Assembly: GCF_043641665.1 (NCBI RefSeq)
Contig: NC_092189.1
Location: forward strand, 7,767,333 to 7,831,332
DNA from: Enoplosus armatus
Taxonomy: Eukaryota; Chordata; Actinopteri; Centrarchiformes; Enoplosidae
Direction: 5' to 3'
DNA length: 64,000 nt
Shown here: in pieces, positions 11,801 through 29,500 of the stretch
Layout: each line of letters begins with the position of its first letter
Numbering within the stretch: the first letter of the stretch is position 1
The notes under the pieces: generated by a model
What the model was told of the DNA's origin: nothing
Databases searched by the model: none
The model's input: only the letters and a program-made list of their open reading frames with translations
Position numbers and translations under genes: made by a program

Positions 11801-13644
11801 TGTCAGGGTGGCAATTGTAGTCTCAGAGAACTAAAAACTTTGGCACATTAGACAGAAACTATTTTTGACCATCTAATTAAATTTAAAAAATGTACAGTAG
11901 CAACACTGTTGAAACGGTGAGATTTGACTGTAAAATCTTGATGGGTGTGTTTCAGTGTCCCAAGCATTGCGGGAGAACACCTACCCATTCCTGGCCATGA
12001 TAATGCTGAAGGACCGCAAGATGACCGTGGTGGGCAGGCTCGAGGGTCTCATTCAGCCAGAGGACCTCATCAATCAACTCACCTTCATCATGGATGCCAA
12101 CCAAACACATCTGATGTCAGAGCGCCTTGAACGGTACTGGAAATGAATGCATTCGCACTAGATTGCTTGACACAAGACATCTCATCTCTATTTAGGTTGG
12201 CAAAGACTGAAAGTTACATGTTGTGGTCGTTGAGGTTAGGATTGAGACTGAAAATGTGTGTGATGATCATGTAATTCAGTTCAAGTCAAAAACATGTAAG
12301 ATGGGACATTTTACACAAACTTTAAAGACATATCCCATAGTTAAGAGTAAAATCTGGCTTCACTAATAACTTTACTTTATCTCTAGGAATATGTCACCTG
12401 GCGTTTAGCTAAAAAAATCTTTTCAGATTTGGTGCTGAAACAATACATCTGTGTGCAGACTTGTATCCCAGTTATGAATCATATCCTCACTTTGATCATT
12501 TTTCTGATACAATGCTTACATGGAATACAGATATAAAAAGGACACTTCCTAAAGTTGTGCACGCAAACATACTCTTAAGCCAAAAGGAGAGTAAATCTTT
12601 CCCTGTATAATGCCACACTCTGCTAGTATACCAGAAAAGTTTCATGATTTACAGACCAGTGTTTTTTTTCAGGGAGGAGAGGAACCAGACCCAAGTGCTC
12701 AGGCAGCAGCAGGATGAGGCCTATCTGGCCTCCCTCCTTGCCGACCAGGAGAAGGACCGAAAGAAAAGGGAGGAGGAGGACCAGCTGAGGCAAGCGGAGG
12801 AGAAGGTCCGACAGAGTGCTCTTGCTGAGGAGCGGAGACGACGAGTGAGTTTATTTCATGGAGGCCTAAACTAATGAATTATTTAAATAAGACAGTCGTC
12901 TCTCAACACACATACATTTTTTCTTTTTTGATTAATCTTGTCAATTTTTGTTGTGACTCCAGACACTCGAGGAGGAGAAGGAGAGGAAGTCTGAATGTCT
13001 TCCCCCCGAGCCACCTGCAGATGATCCAGAAAGTGTCAAAATAGTGTTTAAGCTGCCCAACGATACACGAGTAGAGAGACGATTCCTCTTCGGGCAGTCT
13101 CTGACGGTAAGTACCGCTGTTGTCAAGACCCTGTGTACACACCTGCTTGATTGATCTTATCCAGTGGTTTTCAGCTCGTTTGACAATGATATCTCTACAT
13201 ATTTGACAAAGTTCAAATTCATTTTAATCCACTAGTGCCATGTGCTATGTACAGCCAAGTGTCTGGAGGCTCCTCCAGCTGCCCCTAATTACTAGTTTGT
13301 TCAACTGATTTAGATACTGTAATGAATGAATTCACTGAAAGGTATCATTGCTTTAAAACACAGAGAAGAAATGCTTTATAATTATGTGATATTTTTATAT
13401 CTGCAGATCACTACCACTTGTGGTTATTTACCAATTCACTTGATTATTTTTTCTTTCTCAGGTAATATACGACTTCCTTTTCTCTTTGAAAGAATCCCCA
13501 GAGAAGTTTCAGATAATTACAAACTTCCCTCGCCGAGTCTTGCCCTGCCTTCCGACTGAAGAGCAGCCCAACCCTCCCACACTGAAAGAGGCGGGGCTCA
13601 GCCGCTCCGAGGTCCTTTTTGTTCAGGACCTTACGGACGATTAA
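8877..13644 (+). CDS. faf2: FAS-associated factor 2 (UBXD8)
   Basis: Eleven coding exons: 8877-8939, 9865-9933, 10089-10223, 10529-10605, 10704-10842, 10975-11060, 11346-11437, 11956-12133, 12673-12844, 12963-13106, 13462-13644. All are in frame with GT-AG splicing and give 445 aa, the same length as human FAF2. Domains in order: UBA at about 12-48 (LTGLESMDQCRRTLEQHNWN); a hydrophobic hairpin at 90-121 (GLLGWSYYLIMLPF) that inserts in ER and lipid-droplet membranes; a UAS thioredoxin-like fold at about 140-270; a charged coiled coil at about 275-350; and a C-terminal UBX domain that binds p97/VCP, ending VLFVQDLTDD. The protein recruits p97 for ER-associated degradation and controls lipid-droplet turnover. 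The start MAAPEEPEL has a good Kozak context. A candidate poly(A) signal is at 13859-13864. It converges on rnf44. Confidence 0.97.
9060..9780. other. GCTAAC/AACGTT-rich segment in faf2 intron 1
   Basis: The first intron repeats the words TAACGTTAGC, GCTAGCTAAC and TTAACGTT many times (about six AACGTT, many GCTAGC). Similar words recur near the rnf44 5' end at 25060-25700. The half-palindromic motif looks like a downstream promoter element or a promoter-associated bias. Its function is unknown. Confidence 0.5.
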
Positions 13645-16600
13645 TAGATGACATACCTCCTCTACATGGAAATGCATTTTCCTCCAATGCCCACCCACTC
13701 CTCTTTTTTCTTTTTCTTTCTTTGTTAAATGGCCATTATGCACAAGGGATAATTGAGATAAAATCCTAACCTGGAAAAATTTAACCACCCTGCATCCAGT
13801 CCTTGTTTGGTTGTGTTTACGGGGTTCCCAATAGCCTGGAAAGTCTTGAATTTTATCAAATAAATGTCTCCTAAAGTCCTTCCTTGAGCTCATTTGTATC
13901 CGTGTGGACAAAGAAGTTTGTTTTCCATTGTATGTACTAGCTACCAGTTAATTCTTGTCCTTCCTCACCAGTAATTGTTGCAGCAAAGCATTAATCATCT
14001 ACTGAAATGTACTGAAATGGTAGCATAGCTTTGTGCAAAACCGGAACCATACCATATCCCATATTCATGTCTGGGCAACTGAGGAAGGCAGGTTGTATTA
14101 ATACCTACTGATACACACAGGATGCAGCATGAAGTATGGACTTCTATGATGGTGTGAATGCCTTGGCTAGTTTTTTGTCTTGATGTCAACGTGATGGTTG
14201 ATCCTTGTGTCCTAATTCAACATCCTTTTTGCCCTGAAGTTTCCACCTTCTTCCTCCACAGCGACTTGACAAACACAGAACTGGTCTCAGTTGGGTTTGG
14301 TACTGCTGTGCTTGTTAATCTATGTGATGTGGAGAGCATGTGTACTACTTCAGGGAGCAGGTTGGTGGATTTGGACATAAAGGAATTATGGGAACCCTGT
14401 CTTAAATGAGCCATGACCTGTACATAAGTTAGATATTTAAAACCCCCAAATTTACCTTACTTTTTTTATGTTGTTTTTTTTTGACTCATCTGTGTCATAA
14501 AATGACCAAATGCAGGTTGGTTACTATGTAAAGCAGACTGCCTCAAGTTCATGAAGTTTAAAAATACAATATTTAACAGAGGCCACAGCTTTTACATGTG
14601 GCTTTATCTAGTATAGTACGAGTCTGCCCATAGTGTGCCTGTGGTTACTCATAGATGCCTGTTTTGCCTGTAACATCTAAATGGGCCCATGTAAAGATGT
14701 AATTTTCCAACTATAAATTAAAAACGTTTTAAAAATGTGGGTTTATTGAGAATGTACGACACTTGCTTGTGGTACCAGTGCATCACATGAGCTTTGGGAT
14801 GTTGTAGGTAGTACTGCATTTTAACCTTTCAAAAAGACAAGTGTGATATTGGTATACATCATACATTTATTAGTGAACAACCCTTTCAAATCAGCCACAA
14901 CAATTAAAAAAAAAAAAAATATGATTGCACTACTTGGTAAAGCATAACTAGCAACTTTCATTTAAAAAAAGTACAAATCTTAAAAATTTCAAACAGTATA
15001 CAGATGTATATATAATACACTAACTAGTTATGTTAAATGCTACAAACAATATGATTCCAATGGAATGAAAAATTATAACATTAATAAGAACCATTTCCTA
15101 TATATAATATATATTAGTTGTTTTCTCCCCTCCCACCCCCCAATACAAACATGGAAAAAATGAGGTAACTGTAAATGTGCAAGTACCAAAGCAAAATATC
15201 TGCCTAACACAGAACACATGCCCCTGGCTCTGTTGGCGGGTGGGTAGTCTGGTGTTCAGGCAAGGACCCCTAGAGGCCAGGGAGAGTAAGAACAGTAAAC
15301 CATTATCCCACCACAGCAAAAGTCATTGGTAAACAATAAATGGCATCTACGGAGCAATCAATCACAAATCCTAAATAAATTTTAGCTGCTTATTGGAACA
15401 CATTTTTGCACCACACAAGCTGTGAGATTATTCAATAACTCTTAACAGAAAGACTACAAGACTCTATTCTCAGTTGTCATTAAAAAGTAACTCTTTATCT
15501 AAGCCTTAATGGGAGGTTCTCCTTTTATTTAACAGGGTAGCTGGATATTGTCAATTAAATATTTACTCCGAAAAGAATAGTGCTAACATTAACATGAATT
15601 AAGGTATCTATATGTGAACAATACATTTTAAGATATTGATACACTGAGAGCAAGAGCCTGATAGGCAGGTACAGTACTACACTGAAATAAGTATGACAAC
15701 ACTTTATTCTTTTTTTAATCCCTTAAACTATATTGTTTTTCACTGACATTGTTTAGGGGTATTAGTATAACATGCTTTAAGAATACATGGGATCCATGAC
15801 AAACTATTGCATTCACGCAAGTGAGTTTTCATACCTAAAAGCAGAACATCTAGCACCTTTTCACTATGGCTTTTGATAAACTACAGTAGTTTCAGAGCAT
15901 GTAATCTTCAGTTGTTAGGGCAATAACAGTAACACAATGTATGTAAGAATTTCTGGACTCAAGACCAGTTTTTTTTTTCTTTCCTATAAAATGAAGTTAG
16001 CGCAATAAAATCTTGTAGTCATTCAGTTCTATTACAAATGTGTGCAGTACAATGCATGGCAGTTATCAGCTGAGCGTTAAGATCCAAACCCCCAGAACCC
16101 AAAGCCAACTAGAGCTAAAAATCAGTTGGGATCTGGTTGACAAGCATGCATATTGTGCACCGTTAAATAGGTCCCCCACCAGATTTTGAGATATCCTCCA
16201 CTATAACACACTTGTTGTACTTTTTTTTCTCTTTTTTTTTTAAAGTCATGCAAACACCTCTGAAGTAGATTTGGGAGTGAATTAGGTAGGATAGTGTGCA
16301 CCGCAGCACATTTAGAAATGGGATCACAACCGCTATGTGGAACATATGGTTTGAGTAAAAGAACAAAAGTCAAACAGGTTTGAATAATACACTTGTAATG
16401 AGTTGCAGTGTACATTGCCTCTTTTCAGTGAATACTAATAACATATTTACTGATCTTTTATTCTTGCATGCCTGTCTTTAAATGATGTAATATCTACTAT
16501 TTCCGACAAAACAGAATATTATAATTGATTACATTAAATTATTTGTGGTCTGAGGAAAACGACCAAACTAAATTCAGATATACCCTTTTCATGGCATCCT

Positions 16601-17892
16601 TTCCATTTGAAATGGACTGTTCTCCTTTATTTTTATATACCGAGAGGCCCTGAGTGATTTTTTTTTAACTTACAATATATGCCAGCGAATAGGTATGTAC
16701 ACGTAGGTAAATTCTCAAAGCTGTGGGTTTAACTCATTAAATGGCTTCTTTTTTTCTCTCTTGAAGGTGGCACACACATCAAAGACTCACATTCACTTAA
16801 GAAACAAAAAAGGTAAAGAAAAAGGCAAGATCCCTTTACACATAAAAGCAAAGGTTACAACTGCCTGTTAGTGCTTACTGGGGCAGTTAAGAGACAAGAG
16901 TGATTCCAAAGCAAAAGCCCATTTGTTGCTCTTTTCCCTCCCACCGCAAAAGTATCCTGTTTTTTGTTTTTTTTTGTGTGTGTGAACACAAGCAGGGAAC
17001 TAGAAGTCTAACAGTGTTTCTAACCTACTGAACACTCCAGCTCTGTCATTAGAACCCCGACCTGATCACTGAGGGATACAGACAGCTGGCATCACCAGTG
17101 ACTTCTACAAGGGTTTTCAACATTCTTCTGTCTTCAAACGTTTATCTAAAAGCATTCATACTGAAGCTATACATACAGTTGCTCTTTTATAACACCATTA
17201 ACATTGGCCTAAGACAATGACCTGACCAAGTTACCAGAATATAACACATACCATACACAAACATTGTTAGTGCTCCAACTGTTTCCTTCAATGTATTTTC
17301 TCTAGAAGGTAAAACCAATAAATAAACCTTTTTTTTTTTTTTTTTTTAAAAACGGCATACTTTTAAAACAAGTGGAAATGACAAAGTATTTTCAGGATTA
17401 GTAATAGGTTTGTGCTTGTCAAGGTCATAAGAAGGCAGATCTGAAATCTTGAACAGTATAGGCTATATCTGTATATTGGATTTGGCTCACAAGGAAAGAA
17501 ATAAAAAGCCCAGTCTTCCAAAAAGGGGAAGAAAGTTCATTTAAAACTCGCCACTCACTGCACATATTGCTTTCTGCACAGGCCTCCAGAGCTCTATGGC
17601 GTCAGCATAGCCTTCAGACGAGGACTCCCATCCTTAAAAGCGGTCAGGGTGGAACCACATGCTAGTCTTCCCTTGTGGCGCTTTCTGAATAAGCAAGCAG
17701 TTCTTTTAGTATGCTTCTTTGTCTCTTCTTTTTCTTTAAATTTTGATGATTTTGGTGGCAATGCTTGATTAAAATATTGCTAGTCTGAATCAACAGTTCA
17801 TGCAAATCCTAGCATGCTGCCCTGTATCCAGTGGTTACACAATGCATTGGCTCTGTGAACAGGACAAACACACACACGCACACACGCACGCA

Positions 17893-17924
<32 letters not shown>

Positions 17925-18819
17925 CACACAATATGCACACACGCGTACACACTTGCCAGAGGAACAATGCTGACATGGAGGGTGGATGTAGCACTTGTGC
18001 AGTTATGCCAGATGACCTCGAAAAAGACGCAGTCCATTAATCCATGACTGCTTTTGTACAGATCTGTGTTCCAGAGTGGATAATCTGGGGTAGAAAATAC
18101 CCCACAGTTGCATGTCCCATCACTTGCAGTCCATAACCTCAGGCTTGATAGAATCTGCATTTAACCACAGCAAGTCACACTTTCACAATAGCATTGGCAA
18201 ATCTAAAAGAAACAAGGGGTGAAACTGTTGAAATGATCAATACATTATTGCAGAACATACATTATTAACAAGTCGCTTTGCCCAACACCTACACAAACAT
18301 GCATCTATGATGGTCAGGCGTCGCCTCCAAACACAGATACCCATGTTGAAGTATTCCTATTATTTTTCTGCTAATTGCACAAGGTGTCCAGCCTATCATC
18401 CTCCAGGCTCCCCGACTCACCTCTTCCAATGCAGGACTCCCACTATTTGTGAACACCACAACCAAATCCACTAAATAAAAATGAAACCCTGTAAACAAAA
18501 GCAGCAAATAATGCATTGTAGGGAAAATCTTTGGAATCTGCAACGAAGGGGCAGAGAAAGAACTGGCTGGCGATCCCAGAACTCTGGCTATAGGCTGCAG
18601 TAGGCAGTGGGTTTCATGAGACTTGGACAATGAAGCACAGCAGAGGTACAACAGGCCCCAGAAACAATCCTGGATTGCTTATTATTTAGGAAGGGGCAGG
18701 AGTAGTGTGTTGGTAAGCTATATTTACTGGAGGACGCAGGTTAGGTGGCAGGTGTCCCCAGTTTTGGGACTCTGGTGTGTGCAGCTTTCCAGTTCAGCAC
18801 TCAGAGATAGAGAAAGTTC
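13645..18819. other. Convergent 3' UTRs of faf2 and rnf44
   Basis: This 5.2-kb AT-rich gap separates two stop codons that face each other. faf2 can end after AATAAA at 13859-13864. On the minus strand the first strong AATAAA for rnf44 is at 14866-14871, which implies a 3' UTR of nearly 4 kb. No exon-like coding sequence was found. A (CA)n/(CACG)n microsatellite lies at about 17866-17931. UTR extents are inferred from the hexamers only. Confidence 0.5.
17866..17931. repeat. (CA)n and (CACG)n microsatellite in the rnf44 3' UTR
   Basis: Directly visible alternation of CA and CACG units, a purine-pyrimidine tract able to adopt Z-DNA. It is transcribed as GU-rich RNA if the rnf44 3' UTR extends this far. 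Confidence 0.9.
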
Positions 18820-23577
<4,758 letters not shown>

Positions 23578-25631
23578 TGGTGACGTCGTGCAGACGAGTC
23601 ACGCTCTGGGAATGGAAACCGTACAGTGGAGGCACTTGTATGTTGCCTCTGATTGTCTTAACCCTGCAAAGACACACCAATGAACAAATTCACAATCCTG
23701 CTTCTTATGCTGCAGAACTTATTTATGTCCTTTATCTATCAATTGAACACACAGGCTAGTCATTCCAGAAATTCATGAGGTACAAAATGAAAATGATATC
23801 AGTTGATAGCTAGTTTTACTCACTCATTTAGCATACCAGAATATACCAGTGCCACCTTATATCAAAATCAATTTTCAGATCTGTGTTACACCACACACCC
23901 CAGTAGGATTAGATATGTTGTTGTAAAACTGAATATTATGATTAGAAGCTAATAAAATAGGGGTTGAAATAATTTAAACTGTTGGTCATTTCTCCGAGGA
24001 CCACTCAAGGTATCTGGACCCCACTTTTGCAACTCCTGTATTTTTCAGTAGCATAAATCTAAAGCAATCTGATTTTTAATTAACCGTGCTCTAAATCCCC
24101 TAAAATTAGTAATGTAAAGAATAGATGAGTGATTTGAGAAAATGTTTGACTTCATATTTTACTGAAGCACGCGTTTTTCTTGAGGGAATCGTTTATTTCA
24201 CTGCTACATTTCGCTTTCACTGACCTTATTCAGGCTTCTTATATTTCATTGGAAATGGCCTAGTTAGGCACAAGCATCAGACAATTTCTATATATTTGCA
24301 TGGTGACTGACGCCAACATTATCTGCACACATCAGCATACAGTTGGTCTGCAAGACCTGTTCACTCACAAATCTAGTTATTTATCTGGATAATATTTAAT
24401 TGCACACTGCCCCCTCTCTCTTGTAAGGTGACATTAGCCTCCCAAGATGACTGCTGGGTCTTTTTAAAGACTTAAATATCTGTACTGAAATTCATATTCA
24501 CTTGCTTTAACATCCCAGTGGGACTTTCAAGTATTGCTTTATTAATGGCAAACACACTTACAAAACAAAACAGTGTTATCGCCAGCCATAAGACAAACAA
24601 CAGTATCTTGGCAATTCATAGGCACCTATAACTAAATTCACGTAAAAGAAAAAAGTCACAACCGTATCTCAGTTCAGTTAAACACATCCCTTAGTTATAT
24701 TTTTAATTCCAGGGTATTACAAAGATTTGCCGTTAAATGTGTTGAGTTCAACCAATATACTAAATATAGTGTGGAAGTGGCAGTGTAATTAATGCGGTAT
24801 ATGCGGGGACATAATAAATAGGGGTCGCTGTGGCCTGCCTGAACAAAAACATGGAAAGCCATGTGCTCAAAAGACAAAGCAACAACAAAAGACATGGTAG
24901 GCAAGCGGAACTGAGAGCTACCATACAATTTAGGAAGCCACTGCAACGTTACACCATTTCTTAAAAGTATTATGCAAAGCCCTGCACACATCACTGCAAA
25001 CATGACAAACACGATCGTTGTGGCAACCATTGGTTCCTTATTGCCAGGGCAAATTCGACGTCCCCTGCTGAAGGAGAGCAGCTAACTTTAGCCAAGCTAG
25101 GCTAACGCTTTGTCCAAGCATAGTAGGACTCACCAGCTGCAGATAACTGCCTATAGCAGGCTATTTAGCCAGCATGCTAATACGTGGTTAAGACGTCTGC
25201 TCAATTGTCACCGCATATTCTACCCATGTACCGTGTAACACCATAAACAGAGACCAGCATTGAATGGACAGGTTTAGCTAGGTTATGAGTTGGCCAACAA
25301 CACAGCCCACATCTTACTTTCTTAGCTAGTTTGCTTGCTCGGTGAGAAGGGGAGATGGCAGGTGTTTCAGCCTCCGAAATGTCGTGTCCCATCAAGTTAT
25401 CCTTGCATGTGAACGCCTCTAACCGACTACCATCAGCCAATAGAAACTAACGTTACCTGACTAACTTATCAATCGACTGCTGTTTCGTCTGAGAGATTTT
25501 TGACAATGTCGGACGGAGCTGCTAGTAGCTTGCTAACGCTAGCCAGCTAACACAAGCTTCCAACTGCTGCATAGGGAATCCGTTTTCTCCAGAGACCGCA
25601 AAATGGCCTGTCCGTTAACGGCAGCGTTTAC

Positions 25632-25720
25632 CTGTGCGGGAATTACCGTTAAACGTACGAAAAGATAACGTTAGCACCCAACGATAGAGAACATTCCTTG
25701 GCGCGTGTATGTTCCTTGAA
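25632..25720 (-). other. rnf44: Probable 5' UTR exon and promoter of rnf44
   Basis: On the minus strand CCCGCACAG is followed by a GTAAAC donor (first intron base 25631), in a CpG-rich stretch that also has TAACGTTAGC words. A second possible donor, CAG then GTAACG, is at about 25457. The position fits the 5' end of rnf44, whose first coding exon begins with UTR at 23663. No transcript evidence is available, so the boundaries are tentative. Confidence 0.4.
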
Positions 25721-25948
25721 ATGCATTGTTATGACGAAACCACGCCCCCTTTCGGCGTGACCAATCAGCGCGCAGCAAACACAGACAGCAGACATCCAGA
25801 CAGTCTTCGCTATAATTTATCAAAACAAGCAGTTCCTGTTGTTATTTGTAGCTTATAAACAGTTAGTTTATAACCTTTCGTTTCCAATTCTTACTGTCTC
25901 TTGCTATCTATCACAACTGGTTATAGTGCTTATTGAAATAATAGCAAC

Positions 25949-26356
25949 CAGCGTTGGAAAGTAAGTAGGTACATTTACTCAAGCACTTGAGTATTTCCCT
26001 TGTATGCTACTCTATACTTCTACTATTGCACTTTTTACTCCACTACATTTATTTCACAGCTAGTACTTACTTACTTACTTACTTTTACATTTTCCTAAAT
26101 CAGTTTATAAAATATGATGCATTGTTATAAACTACCCAGCAGTATATAATTCAATTAAAATTCACCACCTCACCATATATACATTGAAGTACTGCTTACT
26201 TATTAATGAATTAGTAATAATGACCCAGTAATATACAGTAATACTGACAGGGGCCATTCTGCATAGTGAGTACTTCTACTTTAGATACTTTAAGTGCATT
26301 TTTGTTGCTAATACTTTATTAGTAAATTATCTAATACTTACTTACTTCCAGCACTG
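25949..26356 (+). mobile_element. Non-autonomous inverted-repeat element (AGTACTTTTACTT family)
   Basis: The element opens CAGCGTTGGAAAGTAAGTA and closes with TACTTCCAGCACTG, an imperfect terminal inverted repeat. The interior has the typical words of this teleost repeat (TTTTTACTCCACTACATTTA; GGGGCCATTCTGCAT). It is about 408 bp and has no coding capacity. The flanking 8-mers ATAGCAAC and ATAATCAC agree at only five positions, so a target duplication is not proven. Confidence 0.65.
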
Positions 26357-27669
26357 ATAATCACTCAGTACAAAATAATCAGAAAAGGTTTCTACAGGTC
26401 AAACATTTAACCATTTGAGCATCAACAACGTGAAAAGTTTGAGAATATCCCAACTAAACTAAAGCATCTCTCTTGTGGCAACTTGTCTTCCTTCAAAAAC
26501 AAAAATATTAGTGATAAATGTATCAATTTCGACCTAAAGTGTTTATTTTGTAGAAGACACTGCACTTAGGTCTGTAACTCTACAGTGGCCCACAGTCTGT
26601 TTTGACTCTCACTGGAGGCCACAGTGTCCTACTGTTCCGACTACCCAGCTTATTATGTAATATTGCACTTGCATGATCAAGTGAGGAACATCCTTCATGA
26701 GCTATTATAAGACATTTCTCAGCTGGGTATTTGTAGGCCAGCGAATGCAGCTGCAAAATATGGTATGTGATGCTGCACTTGAGAACTATCAAGCTTTATT
26801 AGGCCTTATAAGCTACAAATTAGGCCCAATTTGTCCAGTAAGAGTTAATAAATAATGTCTTTGTCTGTCTTGAATGCTTCCCTGCAAAGCATTGGAGCAT
26901 ATCTGGTCTTTTGAATGCATCCAAAAGTATGCACCTAATGACAAGCTGACTAAGGAGAGCAGCAGTGGTATGCAACATAGACTAAATGTAAACATTACAC
27001 CATCGGTCTCGGTAGCAGCAAAACAAGGAGGGGCTGGAGGTTGAGCAGGATGACAACCCTAATAACCCGTCTAACCGTCTCCCGTAAACACGCGCCGCAA
27101 ATCTCCAAAATTCAACCGAGACAAAGCAATAACAAGAGGAGGAGTGCAGTTACCTGATTGTTAATATGCAAACATCTGATCACTGATAATTTCCTTGTAA
27201 TGTTCACATCTCGTTAGGCTAAGTGCGGCATCCTACGGTCAGCTGTTCCTGTGTGGAACATTCCGTGGATTTCACCACTGCTGTAAAAAAGGTGCTAAAC
27301 ATTAGACTCGCGTGTTATCACCACATTCTGGCTGTGTATTGCGCGGGTTTATGGTTTTGCAACCCCCGAGAATATTTCCGTTATCGCCATTTTTTTAGTT
27401 TAGCAAACGGTAATCCAGCCGAACTGTTGTTTTGATTTTCTGCAGTTCCCTGTTACACCCCCATTTCTGCGTATTTGCAGAGCAGAGAGCACACGCCACG
27501 CTGCCATTTTTACCGTAATGGACAGAGAAAACTGTGTCAGCCTGACTCGGAAGTTCAGGGTCGCCTACGAAAAGCATTCATTTGTAATCTGGGGATTTAG
27601 TGAAAAAAAGAAAAGCGATGGAACAAATATTCATAAGCTTTATTTAAATAGAAGTAGTAGGCTAATAGA

Positions 27670-28480
27670 AAATACTCTGCTACAAGTAGGCTAGGGTCCT
27701 GCATTCCCATTTTTACTTAAGGAAAAGTACAGAATCTATTACCAGCATAGTTTACTTAAAGTATCAAAAGTAAAAGTACTCATTATGCAGTGTTATATCC
27801 CACTGAGCAATTTGATGTTGAAAACACGTTTCATAGATTCAAATGTATGTCTACTTGTCTGTAGACGTTTAGTTCTGATTAAAGTTATTCAAGATTGAAA
27901 AGTGGGTTAATAGTCCTCAAAGCTAGAGTTAGCCTACACGTTGTTTCAACATCTTTTCAACAACTACATAGACCTTTACCAGACGATCAATAAATGTTTA
28001 TCATACTAATCGAGACGTCAACTAAATTTTCACTTTTAGACTTATTTTCACCACCAATCTACGTCCTTTAGACATCTAATAAATAACACAGATGACCTAA
28101 TACAGTGATTACAGTCTATTATTTGAAAATGTAAAAAACCTTAGATAACAAAAGGAAATAAACACAAGCTATCTGTACATTAATTTATTAATGGGACATT
28201 TTCTATCTTTTGATTATCCAGGAAGAGTATATTATTAGTTTGTTATTATACATATGCTGGTCAAGGTAGAGCTACTCTTACCCACTTTATTGGAAAGTTT
28301 AGCTCACAGTACATCATATTTTGTTGACTGTATGTGAAATCTTAATCTGCAATGTAACTATTAAATGTTGTGGGGTCAAAAGTGCAAAACTTCCCTCAGA
28401 GTTGTAGTGGAGTAGAAGAACAACTTCAAAATTGTACTTCAGCACAGGCTTTGAGTATACTTAGTTACTTTTCACCACTG
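27670..28480 (-). mobile_element. Larger reverse-orientation copy of the AGTACTTTTACTT family
   Basis: The left part carries AAGTATCAAAAGTAAAAGTA and CTCATTATGCAGTG. The right end is AGTTACTTTTCACCACTG, the inverted terminus of the family. The centre (about 27860-28310) is diverged. It belongs to the same family as 3545-3810 and 25949-26356. Confidence 0.55.
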
Positions 28481-28977
28481 CTCCTCTGTAATGTCTGTAG
28501 ATTAGTAGTAGATTGTGTTGACTTTAGACAACACGCAGGATTAACATGAAGAGTTAAAATTCCCTTTTGGAAAAAGTAGTCTATACATTTTAAAGAAAAG
28601 GTTGATATTAAACTGCAAAGTATTCTACAGAGACGGTATAAATATCAACTCACTATATGGCCCTTTTTGAGGAACCTTATAGATGCTTTTTTTTCTCCAC
28701 CTGCTCAAAAACATAGAGCGATTAGACCTCATTTAATGATAAATGTTTTTACAAGAAATCACTTAGGTTAACCTATCTGATTTAACCCATGTTAGATCTT
28801 AATGCAATGTACAACACGTTTTATTTATTTTTGTGACCAGTTATTTCAGAATCACATTTTGGTACACACACACTGAGACATCATTATCATTTCTCAAAAA
28901 AAAAAAAAACACCAGAAAGACAAATGTCCTCAATTCTAAAAAGTGGATAAAACAACACTTCAGTAGTTTAACCCATG

Positions 28978-29500
28978 AGAACCCAGACCAATTTCCCCTT
29001 CAAGGAAAATTATGGGGAATACACCACAGACCAAGTGGACCACATTGAAGACATTTCTGATGGGGTTTTTTATACTTCCCCTTAATGTCAAAGATCTGTG
29101 ATGGTACATATACGTTACATTGGGCGTTTATGGTAAATTTACTTGTTTTATTGTTTTATATTAATTTGTTCAAGAAATATGGTCAAAACAGGTTGACTGT
29201 ATACAGGACACACTATTAAAGTATTAGAATCGTTAAATGGGTTTTAACTTACCTTTAGTATCAAAATACAGGTTTTTGAAATTAGTTGCTTCCTTCACTT
29301 GTGTTTATATGTCACACCACCATTTTGAAAAGGTCATGTCACAGTCACATGACTGTGACATGACCACCACACCAGGATGTTACGTATATGTCGCTTAGGG
29401 ACTTAATGAGTTGAGATCAAGCACAAAGCTGTATAAAGAAGATTCTGGGGCCTTTGAAGTGTGTGTTACACTGGTGTCACCATGGGTTCTTATGGGTTAA
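28978..29500. mobile_element. piggyBac-like MITE with TTAA ends
   Basis: The element begins TTAACCCATGAGAACCCA and ends TGGGTTCTTATGGGTTAA, a near-perfect inverted repeat of about 18 bp. Both ends carry TTAA, the target site duplicated by piggyBac transposases, followed by CCC. It is 523 bp long and codes for nothing. Inside, at 29332-29365, is a 34-bp palindrome with 15-bp arms. The family assignment is inferred from the ends only. Confidence 0.65.

Noticed and set aside
13444..13911. 155-aa minus-strand open frame
   Set aside because: Antisense to the last faf2 exon and its UTR; no domain, and the plus strand encodes the UBX domain.
17798..18160. 120-aa cysteine/valine-rich frame resembling a small secreted protein
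   Set aside because: The cysteine-rich part is the translated CA/CACG microsatellite in the probable rnf44 3' UTR.
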